From Singulisphaera acidiphila DSM 18658 (lineage in GTDB: Bacteria; Planctomycetota; Planctomycetia; Isosphaerales; Isosphaeraceae): DNA of 64,000 nucleotides. The notes below the pieces were generated by a model. That model was not told the origin of the DNA. It worked only from the letters and a program-made list of their open reading frames with translations, and made no database searches. Of the stretch, positions 50,633-60,419 are shown piece after piece; positions within the stretch are counted from its first letter, which is position 1, and every line of letters begins with the position of its first letter. The position numbers and the translations under genes were made by a program. The stretch covers positions 3,596,001 through 3,660,000 of the forward strand of contig NC_019892.1 of the NCBI RefSeq assembly GCF_000242455.2, read 5' to 3'.

Positions 50633-52207
50633 TTGACCGGCCGCTCCCGGGAGCGATACGATGCGCGACCGTGCCCTGAATCTCCAGGGGGAAAGGGCCG
50701 AGGGAAGCTGCCGGAACGGTGGTCAAGGAGGCCCGCCCTTTTGTTCTTCTCACGTGAATCGCTCGCTGTGGTCGGGGTGCTCCTTCTGACCGTCGGCCTC
50801 CGCGCCATCAACCTCGACCAGCCGATCGTCGAAAACTACGTGGGGCGGCAGATTCCGACCGCCATGGTCGCGCGAAACCTGGCGCGAGGGTCGGGCTTCT
50901 TGCGGCCCCAGCTCGACACAGCGCCACTGCCGAATCTCTTCCTCGTCGAGCCTCCTCTGTACGCGCGGGCCGCGGCCAGCCTTCATCAGCAGACGGGGCT
51001 GCCCCTGGAGGCGTCCGGGCGACTGGTCTCGGCCCTGGCAATCGCGCTGGGCAGCTGGGGGCTTCATGGCCTGGCAAGGCGCCGGCTCGGAGGCCGCCCG
51101 GCCTTTCTGGCGTTACTCGCCTTCGTCGTCTTCCCGGTCACGGTGCGCTATGGGCGATCGTTTCAGCCGGATGCCCTGATGATCGGCCTCCTGGTTGCCG
51201 GAGTCCGCTGTTGGGACGAGTATGAATCAGGGGGACGGACAATTTGGCTGTTCTGCGGCGTCGTCCTGATCGCGACCGGGCTGGCGATCAAGATCGTGGC
51301 CGCCTCGATCTTGATCCCACTCGTCACCGTGATCCTCCGCCCGAGATGGGCATGGAAAGTCGCGCTCGCAGCCTCCTTGATGGGGCCGGCCTTGCTCTGG
51401 TACTGGCACGCGGCCTCCTTGATTTCGTCTGGAGCCGGCTCGCGTGCCTCGGCCGATAATGGGGCGATCTGGCTTCGGGTCCTCGTCCCCTCGGCCCTCT
51501 TCCGTGTCGGGACGGCGGTGCACGTCGCCCGCTTTCTTCTCCGGTCGTTCACCCCGATCGGCCTCGCCCTGGCAATCCTGGGCCTACTTCCCCCACGAGC
51601 CGGCGACCGGCTCTGGACGGTCTGGGGGGCGTCGACCCTGGCCATGCTCGCGGTGCTCGCCGGGAAGCTGCACCATGAGTACTACTGGCTGATGCTCGCG
51701 CCTGTCGTGGCCGTCGGGGTAGGTAAAGGTCTCGACCTTTTGATCGTTCGGCGGCGACGCCTCGGTTGGATCGCCGGTGCGGGACTGCTCGGGCTGGCGA
51801 TGGTTCAGTCGTGGTCGACCTGGAAGACGCCCGTCGAGTGGTCCTCTCTGACCGAGGCCGCCCGCGTGGTTCAGGCGAATGTGCCAAGAGACGCCTGGGT
51901 GGCCGCCCCCGAAGCCTTGCTCTTCGCGAGCGAGCGGCGGGGGTGCCGGATGGAATTCACCGCTTCGGCCGCGAAACGGGCGGCCGGCGAGTGGGGGGAA
52001 TCGCTCGATTCGGAAGGGCCGCTGGCCCTCGTGGAGTTCTATCGGGTCCAGGGCGCCCGCTTCGTCGCCGACGTTTCGACGGACGACCCGGACCGCTTGG
52101 CCTTGCACGAGGCGATCCGACGGCGATACAAAGTCGTAATAGACCGGCCGGGCATCTTGCTCGCGGTCTTAAACGATTCTCAGGAAGAGTTGGATGGCAC
52201 CCGCTGA
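50633..52207 (+). CDS. GT39/ArnT-like membrane glycosyltransferase
   Basis: The product (up to 524 aa) has an N-terminal helix followed by INLDQPIVENYVGRQIPTAM, whose Asp and Glu are in the position of the catalytic or metal acidic residues of PMT/ArnT-type GT-C enzymes, then about ten transmembrane segments and a soluble C-terminal domain. The donor is probably a polyprenyl-phosphate sugar; the acceptor is unknown. The true start is uncertain (TTG at 50633; shorter starts are possible). It overlaps the start of panB by 14 nt. Confidence 0.7.
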   Translation: MTGRSRERYDARPCPESPGGKGRGKLPERWSRRPALLFFSRESLAVVGVLLLTVGLRAINLDQPIVENYVGRQIPTAMVARNLARGSGFLRPQLDTAPLPNLFLVEPPLYARAAASLHQQTGLPLEASGRLVSALAIALGSWGLHGLARRRLGGRPAFLALLAFVVFPVTVRYGRSFQPDALMIGLLVAGVRCWDEYESGGRTIWLFCGVVLIATGLAIKIVAASILIPLVTVILRPRWAWKVALAASLMGPALLWYWHAASLISSGAGSRASADNGAIWLRVLVPSALFRVGTAVHVARFLLRSFTPIGLALAILGLLPPRAGDRLWTVWGASTLAMLAVLAGKLHHEYYWLMLAPVVAVGVGKGLDLLIVRRRRLGWIAGAGLLGLAMVQSWSTWKTPVEWSSLTEAARVVQANVPRDAWVAAPEALLFASERRGCRMEFTASAAKRAAGEWGESLDSEGPLALVEFYRVQGARFVADVSTDDPDRLALHEAIRRRYKVVIDRPGILLAVLNDSQEELDGTR

Positions 52208-52994
52208 ACCTCCCGTCACACCTCCCGACTTCGCGCGCTGGAAACAGCAAGGGCGCAAGATCAGTGTGCTGACGGCGTACGACTATACGACCGCACTTCT
52301 GCTCGACCAGGCGGAGGTCGATTGCCTGCTGGTAGGCGACACGCTGGGCATGGTAGTGCAGGGGCACTCCACGACCCTGCGGGTCACGCTCGACCAGATG
52401 ATTTACCATGTCGAGATGGTCGCCCGCGCCGCGAAGCGCGCGCTGGTCGTGGCAGACATGCCCTTCCTGAGCTACCAGGCATCTCCCGAGCAGGCGATCC
52501 TCTCCGCCGGACGATTCCTCAAGGAGACCGAGTGCCGAGCCGTCAAACTCGAAGGGGGACGACGGTCCGCTGCGACGATCCGCGCGTTGGTCGAGGCCGA
52601 TATCCCGATCATGGGCCACGTCGGGCTCACCCCGCAATCGATCCGCCGGCTCGGCGGTTTCAAAGTCCAGCGAAACGCCGACGAGATTCTCGCCGACGCC
52701 CATGCCGTGGCCGAAGCCGGGGCCTTCGCCCTGGTCCTTGAGTGTATCCCGAGCGACGTCGCCGCTCGGGTCACGGCGGAGATTTCGATCCCGACCATCG
52801 GGATCGGCGCAGGGGCCGGCTGCGACGGCCAGGTCCTCGTCACCCCCGACTTACTCGGCCTGTTCGAGGGATTTCGCCCCCGATTCGTTCGCCGCTACGC
52901 CGAACTCGGCGATGAGATCCGCAAGGCCGCGACCCAATACGTCGCCGACGTCGGATCGGGAGCCTTTCCGAACGCCCAGGAAAGCTTCCAATAA
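52194..52994 (+). CDS. panB: 3-methyl-2-oxobutanoate hydroxymethyltransferase PanB
   Basis: First committed step of pantothenate synthesis: hydroxymethyl transfer from 5,10-methylene-THF to ketoisovalerate. The 266-aa protein has the barrel motifs SVLTAYDYTTALLLDQAEVD, LVGDTLGMVVQGHSTTLRVT (metal Asp), VKLEGG, MGHVGLTPQS and PTIGIGAGAGCDGQVLV. The start overlaps the GT39-like gene by 14 nt, so it is coupled to it. No panC or panD is near. Confidence 0.95.
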   Translation: MAPAEPPVTPPDFARWKQQGRKISVLTAYDYTTALLLDQAEVDCLLVGDTLGMVVQGHSTTLRVTLDQMIYHVEMVARAAKRALVVADMPFLSYQASPEQAILSAGRFLKETECRAVKLEGGRRSAATIRALVEADIPIMGHVGLTPQSIRRLGGFKVQRNADEILADAHAVAEAGAFALVLECIPSDVAARVTAEISIPTIGIGAGAGCDGQVLVTPDLLGLFEGFRPRFVRRYAELGDEIRKAATQYVADVGSGAFPNAQESFQ

Positions 52995-53103
52995 CGCAAC
53001 CGCGTGCCGGCAACCCCGGCACGTGGTATGCCTATAAAATTATTCTGATCGGTTGGATCGAACCGATCACAACACCGTGTCGACTATTCCGGAGCACCAT
53101 CCC

Positions 53104-53466
53104 ATGAGCACGCTCACGGTCGACGAATTGGTTCGCAAAAAATGCAGCCCCTGCGAGGGAGGCATTCCCCCGGTTCCCGCCGACGAAGCCAGGGCCCTGC
53201 TGACTCACATCGAAGGTTGGAAACTCGCTGACGACGGGACCCGGATCAAACGCAGTTGGACGGCCAAGAATTTCATGGCCGCCATCGACTTTTTCAACAA
53301 AGTTGCCGAACTGGCCGAACAGGACGGGCATCACCCCGACCTCCACCTCGAAGGCTATCGCAACGTCTCGATCGAACTCTGGACCCACGCAATCGGCGGC
53401 CTCTCCGAGAACGATTTCATCCTGGCCGCCAAGATCAACCAACTTCCGATCAAGATCAAGAAATGA
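53104..53466 (+). CDS. Pterin-4a-carbinolamine dehydratase
   Basis: A 120-aa protein of the 4a-hydroxytetrahydrobiopterin dehydratase family with EQDGHHPDLHLEGYRNVSIE (catalytic His pair) and the end GLSENDFILAAKINQL. It recycles 4a-hydroxy-pterin after aromatic hydroxylation or acts in a molybdopterin-linked role; no hydroxylase is adjacent. I chose the ATG at 53104 (MSTLTVDELVRKKC), as typical of family members. Confidence 0.92.
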   Translation: MSTLTVDELVRKKCSPCEGGIPPVPADEARALLTHIEGWKLADDGTRIKRSWTAKNFMAAIDFFNKVAELAEQDGHHPDLHLEGYRNVSIELWTHAIGGLSENDFILAAKINQLPIKIKK

Positions 53467-53568
53467 CCCGGCAGGGTCCATCGCTTGGTCCTTTGAATCG
53501 TCGCACGCACGGCCCGGCCGGTGGAGTGAATGCCAACGGTCGGGCCGGAAGAAGGCCCAGCCTCTTCG

Positions 53569-54516
53569 CTAGAGGCCGAAGAACGCACGCATCCGGCTGA
53601 AGACGCTGCGCCGTTGTGCCGGGGGCCGAGAAGCGTCGAGCGCATTGTCCTGCAGGCGGACTGTCGTTGCGGCCGTAGTGGGATGGACCGCCGCCACGGG
53701 CAGTTCGCGGATCCGATCGAGGTAGGCAAGCAAGACTTTCGCCCCCTTTCCGTCCTCGTCGCGCAGTCGCACGGACAATGTGGCGGCCTTCGGATCCGTG
53801 CGGAGGTCCGCCAGGTAGGCAAGCAGGGTCGTCTTGCCCGAGTTGGAATCGTTGAGCAAGTAGTGGACCCAGGCCCACGACTCGCGGTAGTCGCGCGGGG
53901 TCATCTGGCGCACGCTGGTCAAGGTCTCGAGCCGGGCCAGGTCGGGCTTCCAGCCGGCGGCCAGATCCTTGGGAAGCCGATCGAGATGTTCCTTGTTCAG
54001 GCCGCGTTGCGCTTCGGCCCCCTCGAAGTACTCAGCCAAGCCTTCGTCGAGCCAGAGGGGCAGGTCGCCGAACGCCACATTCAAAAGGGCATGAGTGGCT
54101 TCGTGACGTAAGTCTTCTTCGAGACGGTCGCCCATGAACGTGAAGACGACGCGTTGAGTCCCCTGGGCGAGGAAAAAGGCCCGGCGCGGGGGAAGCTCGG
54201 GATAATAGAACTTGAGAAAATGGCTGAAGCTCTGGCGATCATTGAGTATGTAGACTTCAACCGGCGGCTCGTCCGAGTTGATCCTCACCCCCAGATTGGC
54301 CTCAACGTCGTTCTCGAGCGAGTGAAGGCTCCGGATCGCGGGGGAATCGGCCGCGATCGGGAAGTTGGAGAACACGGCGTAAGGACCGGTCCGGGTTCGA
54401 TACTGGGTGGGAACCAGTGACTGAGGCTGTTCGCCCATCGTCGCACAGCCGACGATGCCCAGGCTGACCCAAAGTGCAAGGATCAGATACATCCAGACGG
54501 GCTGTCTCTCCTGCAT
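53569..54516 (-). CDS. DUF1570 zinc-protease-like lipoprotein
   Basis: A 315-aa exported lipoprotein (lipobox GIVGC, Cys24) with a gluzincin-type site: HEATH at residues 138-142 and the third ligand candidate in LDEGLAEYFEG (Glu158). It is therefore likely a zinc metallopeptidase; these DUF1570 proteins are common in planctomycetes and their substrates are unknown. The conserved C-terminal segment YRESWAWVHYLLND follows. It is convergent with the pterin dehydratase. Confidence 0.82.
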   Translation of the reverse strand: MQERQPVWMYLILALWVSLGIVGCATMGEQPQSLVPTQYRTRTGPYAVFSNFPIAADSPAIRSLHSLENDVEANLGVRINSDEPPVEVYILNDRQSFSHFLKFYYPELPPRRAFFLAQGTQRVVFTFMGDRLEEDLRHEATHALLNVAFGDLPLWLDEGLAEYFEGAEAQRGLNKEHLDRLPKDLAAGWKPDLARLETLTSVRQMTPRDYRESWAWVHYLLNDSNSGKTTLLAYLADLRTDPKAATLSVRLRDEDGKGAKVLLAYLDRIRELPVAAVHPTTAATTVRLQDNALDASRPPAQRRSVFSRMRAFFGL

Positions 54517-54563
54517 TGTGGTGGCCTCTGTGCTCGGGTGGGTCAGTCCATGGGGTGAATTCG

Positions 54564-56342
54564 TTAAGACAGGGCGCGGCCGCGCCGCTTGTTCCGCTCG
54601 ATCTTGGTCTGACTGGCGATCGCAATGGCGCGCCAGAACCCCTTCCAGTCGTTATGAGGCGTCAGACCCCAGGGAAGGTAAGCGCGAAGGAACCGTAAGG
54701 CATCGGTACGGGTGCGATCCTTCACATCGGCCAGGCTCAAATACAAGCGGGCCAGGTTCTGGATCTGCCGGTGCTTCGGCAAGGGATGCAGCAGGCGCAC
54801 TCCCACCAGGTCGATGACACTCAACTCGATCTCGGGAGCCGACGGATCGCCCAGAATCAGGAGGTTCGACGCCTTCAGGTCGCGATCGGAGAGCGACCGT
54901 TCATGCATCTTACGGAGCAAGCTCGCCAGCGCCAGCGTCAGGCGGCGGATCTGGATTCGACGCGCGGCCGTTTCGAGCGTCGGCAAAACCTTGTGAACGT
55001 AATCCCCCAGGGTGATCGACCCCTCTTCCTTGATCGTGACCAGATACGTCTCGTGTGGCAGATACCACGAGCCCGGGTCGCGCAGAAAAGGGCGCAACCG
55101 GGCAATGAACGCCAGGTTGCGCGGCGTCGGAATCGCTCGGCTCGCCAGGTGCTGGCCCGCCTGCCATGACTGCCAGGCCCGCGAGGGGCGGAACCAGGTC
55201 AAGTACGGATCGATCCACGCCCTTTTATTGAATCGCTTGTAAATGACGCGTGTGGGCCGCCCTTGAACCATCAGCGTCGTTTCCGCGACGGTGGTCGTCC
55301 GCGACTGCTTGATGATGACCGTTCCGCGATCGGAGAAGGGGGCGTCGGGGTCTTCGAGCAATGCCTTGACGATGTCCGGATCGAGGTCGCGCGACGCGAT
55401 CGACCAGGAATGGTGCCCCCGATAGCTGGCGAAGTATTTATTGCTCCCCTGACAGCGCTTGCCCCAACGTCGCCAGAGCCGCTCGGCCCAGGCACGGGTC
55501 GCGTTCTCAATCGAGCGTGCGAAGGCGCCTACGTCGGGGGGAGAGATTTCCCGATCGCGCAAGTAGGTTTTGAAGAATCGATAGCGGTCGGATCGGCCGC
55601 AGCGCAGCCAGAAGTAGTGATTCAAGAGCGCCAGGTTGACCTGGGCCTCCGGCCATGACAGCGGATAACAGACCCGCAAGGCATCGAGGTCGATCATCGC
55701 GAGCCGAGGCTGGTCGTCATCGTCCTCCATCCGAACCAGGATGTTTCCCGGGTGGAAGTCCTGATGGACAAAGCCGGCGTCATGCAAGCGGGCCGTGAGC
55801 GTCCCCAACGCGGCGGCAAGGTTCTGACGGATCCGCGCCTGCCGATGAACGGGCTCGAGCGGTAGCCGACGCTCGACGAATTCGTCGAGCGGCAGCGTCT
55901 CGGGAATCGCATGCGTAATCAGGTAGTTTTCAAAGAGGACGAACCGCTTACGTTGTTCGCCCAGTGCGATCGGCGTAATCGTGGTCACGCCGATCGCCGC
56001 GAGATAGCGCGTTCGCCGCCCCTCGTTGCGTCCCTTGCCGCGTCGAACCCACTGGCGAAGCTTCGCCCTCAGGCCGGGGACCAGGAAGTGTTTGACGTAG
56101 ACGGCCCCCTCGGGCAGCTCCGCGCGATAGACGACCCGATGCGGCCCCGTCTTGACGACTGTAAGCTGGCCGTTGCGCCGCCACTCCTCGAGGCGCAGAC
56201 CACGAGGGCCAAGCAACGCCTGTTTCCAGTCAGCGCGGACCCACCACCCGACGTCGTCCGCCTGGGCCCAGTCCCACTCCGGCGGTTCGAACAGTCGCTC
56301 CGAGGGGGGCGTCTTCGGAATTTTCCGGAACAGCCAGCTCAT
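54564..56342 (-). CDS. Tandem InaA/WaaP-type lipopolysaccharide kinase-like protein
   Basis: The 592-aa protein appears to hold two kinase-like domains. The first (about 55-290) has VKTGPHRVVYRAEL...VYVKHF, catalytic loop GFVHQDFHPGNILV and metal Asp in AMIDLDALR. The second (about 340-575) has a VIYKRFN lysine region, loop SLSDRDLKASNLLI and SVIDLVGVRL. Both resemble the WaaP/Kdo-kinase/InaA group acting on LPS core sugars. The second loop lacks the H-x-D-x-H-P-G-N pattern but has R-D-L-K-A-S-N. It lies downstream of a GT4 gene on the same strand (48 nt), consistent with envelope glycan assembly. Confidence 0.8.
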   Translation of the reverse strand: MSWLFRKIPKTPPSERLFEPPEWDWAQADDVGWWVRADWKQALLGPRGLRLEEWRRNGQLTVVKTGPHRVVYRAELPEGAVYVKHFLVPGLRAKLRQWVRRGKGRNEGRRTRYLAAIGVTTITPIALGEQRKRFVLFENYLITHAIPETLPLDEFVERRLPLEPVHRQARIRQNLAAALGTLTARLHDAGFVHQDFHPGNILVRMEDDDDQPRLAMIDLDALRVCYPLSWPEAQVNLALLNHYFWLRCGRSDRYRFFKTYLRDREISPPDVGAFARSIENATRAWAERLWRRWGKRCQGSNKYFASYRGHHSWSIASRDLDPDIVKALLEDPDAPFSDRGTVIIKQSRTTTVAETTLMVQGRPTRVIYKRFNKRAWIDPYLTWFRPSRAWQSWQAGQHLASRAIPTPRNLAFIARLRPFLRDPGSWYLPHETYLVTIKEEGSITLGDYVHKVLPTLETAARRIQIRRLTLALASLLRKMHERSLSDRDLKASNLLILGDPSAPEIELSVIDLVGVRLLHPLPKHRQIQNLARLYLSLADVKDRTRTDALRFLRAYLPWGLTPHNDWKGFWRAIAIASQTKIERNKRRGRALS

Positions 56343-56390
56343 CCAGTCGCCCTGTCATGGCCCATCGTTGCGTTGTAAGAGTGCATACCC

Positions 56391-57521
56391 TCAGCGCCCG
56401 ATTCTTTCGGAATCGAAGGTTTGACGGAACGGCCCCGGCGGATGCCCGGACTCAGGAGCCCCTTGGGCCCGGATCCGCCCGCCCGCCGTGCTTGCCGGTC
56501 GTGGCAAGCGGATTGAATCCAGGTTGGCGATCGAGGCGACGAACGCCTCGGACCAAGCCGCGACCGAGTAGTTCAATTCGACCGAGGAGCGGGCAGCCGC
56601 TCCCATCCGCCGACACAGGTCCGGGTCGCTCGCCAACAGCTTCGCCGATTCCACCCACGCGTCGTCCGTTGCCGCGAGCAGACCACTGACCCCTGGCACC
56701 ACCATCTCGGCCTGGACCCCGACCGGGTTGGCGACCACAGGGAGTCCGGCCGCCTGGTACTGAAGCGTCTTCAGGCCGCACTTCCCTCGGCTCCAGAGAT
56801 CGTCGGGAATCCAGGACACGCCGACGTCGCCCGCCGCCAGCTCATCCGTTTCGGTCGCCCCGTTCCAGGGGACCTCAACCACCGGAATCGACGCAAACGA
56901 CGGGAACCGATCGCAGATCAGACGGAGCCGGATTCCGAGGACCTCGCGACCGAGCCGTTCCCAGAGTGGTCGCTGCTGCTCGAGTCCCTGGAGCGTGCTC
57001 GACGAGCCGATCCAGACCAGATCGAGCCGAGGCGCGTCCCGTTCCTCGTCGGTGGAAATACGAGGCGTATATTGTTCGGTATCCACGCAGGTCGGAATCA
57101 CCCGGACACGTTCGGGCCGCGCCCCGGCCCTCAAGGCACAGTCGGCCAGAAAGTCGTTACCGGCGATGACCGTGTCGGCGAGTCGCACCGTGCGGGCAAA
57201 TCGACCCGCACGCTTCCGACAATGCGGACCGCGCGGATCATACGAGTCGCGGTAGAGGACCGCGTCGTCGAAGTCGAAGACGAGATGCCGTGCCCGCCTG
57301 CGAAGCTCGTGGATCTGCCAGCCCGGTAAGAGCTTCCGCTGGAGGATGACGGTGTCGAAATCCGCGGCCTGGGCAAATTGGAACCAGCGACGGAAGGCTC
57401 CCCGCGCTAAGGATCGGAGCGTAAGCGACCATCCCGCCTTGGCAAGCGCAGGTTCGAAGGCCCGAAGCCGATAGCGACAGCAGACGTGTTCTGGTGCATC
57501 GACCAGAGCGAGTGCCTTCAT
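56391..57521 (-). CDS. GT4-type glycosyltransferase
   Basis: The 376-aa product has a GT-B layout: N-terminal MKALALVDAPEHVCCRYRLR and a C-terminal donor region VWIGSSSTLQGL, LRLICDRF, PDDLWSRGKCGLKTLQYQAA and LPVVANPVGVQAEMV. The E-x7-E pair of classic GT4 is modified (K-x-x-L-Q-Y-Q-A). The signal VIPTCVDTEQY fits a nucleotide-sugar enzyme. It heads the minus-strand pair with the tandem kinase gene and is divergent from an MsbA-like exporter, suggesting an envelope glycan function. Confidence 0.8.
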   Translation of the reverse strand: MKALALVDAPEHVCCRYRLRAFEPALAKAGWSLTLRSLARGAFRRWFQFAQAADFDTVILQRKLLPGWQIHELRRRARHLVFDFDDAVLYRDSYDPRGPHCRKRAGRFARTVRLADTVIAGNDFLADCALRAGARPERVRVIPTCVDTEQYTPRISTDEERDAPRLDLVWIGSSSTLQGLEQQRPLWERLGREVLGIRLRLICDRFPSFASIPVVEVPWNGATETDELAAGDVGVSWIPDDLWSRGKCGLKTLQYQAAGLPVVANPVGVQAEMVVPGVSGLLAATDDAWVESAKLLASDPDLCRRMGAAARSSVELNYSVAAWSEAFVASIANLDSIRLPRPASTAGGRIRAQGAPESGHPPGPFRQTFDSERIGR

Positions 57522-57771
57522 CCCCGTCCTCCCTGACGGTTGACCGGCCGTCCGGTTTGTGGAGGGACGTCCGCGCCTGGAATCCTAACCCCAATTCGCG
57601 ATCTTTCCTAGACCGATTCTTTGAGATGGCGAATGAAGGGTTGAAGTCGCATTGCCAAGCCTACCGACAGATGGTAAATGATCCCGTCGCCCAACGCTTC
57701 GGCCTGCGTCACCGTAGGTCGGAGATGGCATGGAGGCTATTGGGTAACCCCGTCTTCGGCGATTCTCGACC

Positions 57772-60012
57772 ATGAAGAATTTTGCCCGCCTCGTGCGATT
57801 CGCCTGGCCATATCGGGTCCGGTTCGGGCTATCCCTAGCCTGCGCCGTGATGGTGGCTCTGCTGTGGAGCGCCAACATCAGCGCGGTCTATCCACTTCTG
57901 AAAATTCTCTTTTATAGTGAGAATTGCCAGAAATGGGTTGCCGAGCGAATCGTCACGCAACAAACCGAGGTGCGCAAACTCGATGCGCGTCTCGAACAGA
58001 TCAAGGTGATCCAAGAAATGGGCGACCCGACCGGGCCCGCCCTGAAGGCTCACTTCGTGGTCGTCCACAAAGACTTCGAGGGCAAGCGCAAGCTTGCCCA
58101 GGAGTTGGAACGTGCCTTCAATGACGGGATTGCGCTCAAGGGCAAACCGGGAGCAGGAAACCGGGACAAGATCATTCTTCAGGCCCGGCAGGCGGACCAG
58201 TTCGTTGCAGACGCTCGACTCGACGAGTTGAAACGATTCTCCGATCTCTTGCCGCTGGAACCTGGCACGAACCCCCTGGACGGCCGGCAGGCCTCGTTGC
58301 TCCGCGAGCGATCGAACGCCTCGTGGTGGCTCAGCACCTATCGCTGGACCCAGCCGAAGATCGACCGGTTCCTCCCCAACAAAGGCTTCCAGACATTGGT
58401 TCTGCTGATGGTCATGGTGATCACGGGGGTCGCCATCAAGGGCCTCTTCCTGTTCCTTCAGGAAGTGCTCGTGGCCGACGTGATGCAGTTGACCCTCTTC
58501 GATATCCGCAACCACTTCTTCCGCCGGACCCTGGCGCTCGACCTCTCGAACTTCAGCGACCAGGGCTCCTCGGAGTTGATTGCTCGCTTCACCAATGACA
58601 TGGATTCGCTCGCCCAGGGGCTGAATACCCTGTTGAGCAAGGTGATCCGGGAACCGCTACGGGCCATCAGCTGCCTGTCGATCGCCCTCTGGCTGAACTG
58701 GCGGCTCACCTGCCTTGCGCTGGTGCTCGTGCCGGTCTCGGCGATGACCGCCAACCGCGCCGGTCAGATCATGAAACGGGCGGTGCGGCGTTCACTGGAG
58801 AGCATGTCGAATATCTATAAGATCTTGCAGGAGACGTTCCAGGGAATCGTCGTCGTCAAGGCGTTCACGATGGAGCGCCGCGAACGACGCCGCTTCTTCC
58901 TTGAGACCAAGAGCCTGTATAAGAAGAGCGTCAGGGTGGCCACCATCGACGCGCTCTCCGATCCTGTGCTCGAGATGCTCGCGTTATCGACCGTCTCGAT
59001 CGCCCTGCTCGCAGGCTCTTACCTCGTCTTGAACGGCACGATCTTCCTCGACCTCGGTCTCTTCAAGCTGCAGCTTGCCTCGCACCGGATGGCGATCGAG
59101 GACCTGCTCTATCTTTATGCCACGCTCGCCGGGATCTCGGACCCGGTCCGGAAGATGGCCAACGTTCACTCACGGATCCAACGCGCGGCGGCGGCGGCCG
59201 ACCGAATCTGCTCGCTGATGGACCGCCAACCCCAGGTCGCCGACAAGCCCAAGGCGGCACGGCTCCCACGGCACTACAAGACCATCGAATTCGATCAGGT
59301 CGAATTCAGCTACAACGGTCGCGACCCCATCCTGCGAGGCATCAACCTCTCCGTGAAGCACGGTGAGACGGTGGCCCTGGTCGGTCCCAACGGCTGTGGG
59401 AAGTCGACCATGATGAGCCTCCTCACCCGATTCTGGGATGTGGAAGCAGGGTCGATCCGGATCGATGGGCACGACCTCCGCGATGTGCAGATGCGCAGCC
59501 TCCGCAGCCAGATCGGCATGGTCATCCAGGAGACAATCCTCTTCGAGGACACCATCGCCAATAACATCGCCTACGGCAACCGCCACGCCAACCGCGATGC
59601 GGTGATCGCGGCGGCCAAGCGTTCCTATGCCCATCAGTTTATCAGTGCGATGCCCGACGGCTACGAGACGGTGATCGGCGAGCGCGGCCTCGGGCTCTCG
59701 GGCGGCCAGCGCCAGCGGATCGCCCTGGCCCGAGCGATGCTCCTCGATCCGGCCATCCTGATTCTCGACGAAGCCACCAGCGCCGTGGATATTCAGGACG
59801 AGGCCCTGATCCGCAAGGCGATCGAAGAATTCTCGAGGAACCGGACGACCTTCCTGATCACCCACAGCCTCGGGTCGCTCCAATTTGCCGATCGGATCGT
59901 CCTCATCAACGCCGGGCGCATCGAATCGGTCGGAACCGATAGCGAACTGCGCCGCTCTTCTCCCCTCTATCGCCGCCTCCACGAGATCCACTTCCAGCGC
60001 GAGAGCGCCTGA
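57772..60012 (+). CDS. MsbA-like ABC exporter with a long insertion after the first helix
   Basis: A 746-aa half transporter with the fused TMD-NBD layout: six transmembrane helices, then an ATPase with Walker A VGPNGCGKST, signature LGLSGGQRQRIALARAM, Walker B ILILDEATSAVD and ITHSLGSL switch His. Between helix 1 (about 18-45) and the next helix (about 205) lies roughly 160 residues of charged, helical sequence, unusual for MsbA (about 580 aa). It probably exports a lipid-linked glycan or lipid. It lies near glycan genes. Confidence 0.9.
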   Translation: MKNFARLVRFAWPYRVRFGLSLACAVMVALLWSANISAVYPLLKILFYSENCQKWVAERIVTQQTEVRKLDARLEQIKVIQEMGDPTGPALKAHFVVVHKDFEGKRKLAQELERAFNDGIALKGKPGAGNRDKIILQARQADQFVADARLDELKRFSDLLPLEPGTNPLDGRQASLLRERSNASWWLSTYRWTQPKIDRFLPNKGFQTLVLLMVMVITGVAIKGLFLFLQEVLVADVMQLTLFDIRNHFFRRTLALDLSNFSDQGSSELIARFTNDMDSLAQGLNTLLSKVIREPLRAISCLSIALWLNWRLTCLALVLVPVSAMTANRAGQIMKRAVRRSLESMSNIYKILQETFQGIVVVKAFTMERRERRRFFLETKSLYKKSVRVATIDALSDPVLEMLALSTVSIALLAGSYLVLNGTIFLDLGLFKLQLASHRMAIEDLLYLYATLAGISDPVRKMANVHSRIQRAAAAADRICSLMDRQPQVADKPKAARLPRHYKTIEFDQVEFSYNGRDPILRGINLSVKHGETVALVGPNGCGKSTMMSLLTRFWDVEAGSIRIDGHDLRDVQMRSLRSQIGMVIQETILFEDTIANNIAYGNRHANRDAVIAAAKRSYAHQFISAMPDGYETVIGERGLGLSGGQRQRIALARAMLLDPAILILDEATSAVDIQDEALIRKAIEEFSRNRTTFLITHSLGSLQFADRIVLINAGRIESVGTDSELRRSSPLYRRLHEIHFQRESA

Positions 60013-60419
60013 GCGTTCATCAACCCACGACGGCGAATCCCTTTCGAGGGATGCGCAGGGGGCAACCCCCTCGCGCGGCGTTCGGCCGCTCGCCAGGCCG
60101 GACCAACACCAGTCCCCCCCCATTCGACTCTCCCCTCCCGCACCGAACTCGGCCCCCCGCCGGTAGTTCCAACAATTCCCAAAAACAAGCGTCACAACTC
60201 TGGACCATCTCCGTACACTTTTTGAGTCAAGCTATGCTCGCCTTGATGGATGCACCCGTCGATGTGGTCAATCACACAGAAAATCATTGACTGACGGAAG
60301 AATGCCTTTGACCCGTAGGGTTTCCTTGGCGTAATCTGAGTTTGAGACACCTCACGATCCGACGCACCAGGGGCGGATTCCGAAGCATCGTACATTGCCT
60401 TTTTTCGAGGAGTGGGCCG
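60013..60419. other. Intergenic region, nothing recognised
   Basis: About 400 nt between the exporter and the DUF1549/1553 gene. Short frames have no domain character. It should hold the promoter of the downstream pair; AT-rich spots occur near 60,210-60,320. Confidence 0.4.
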
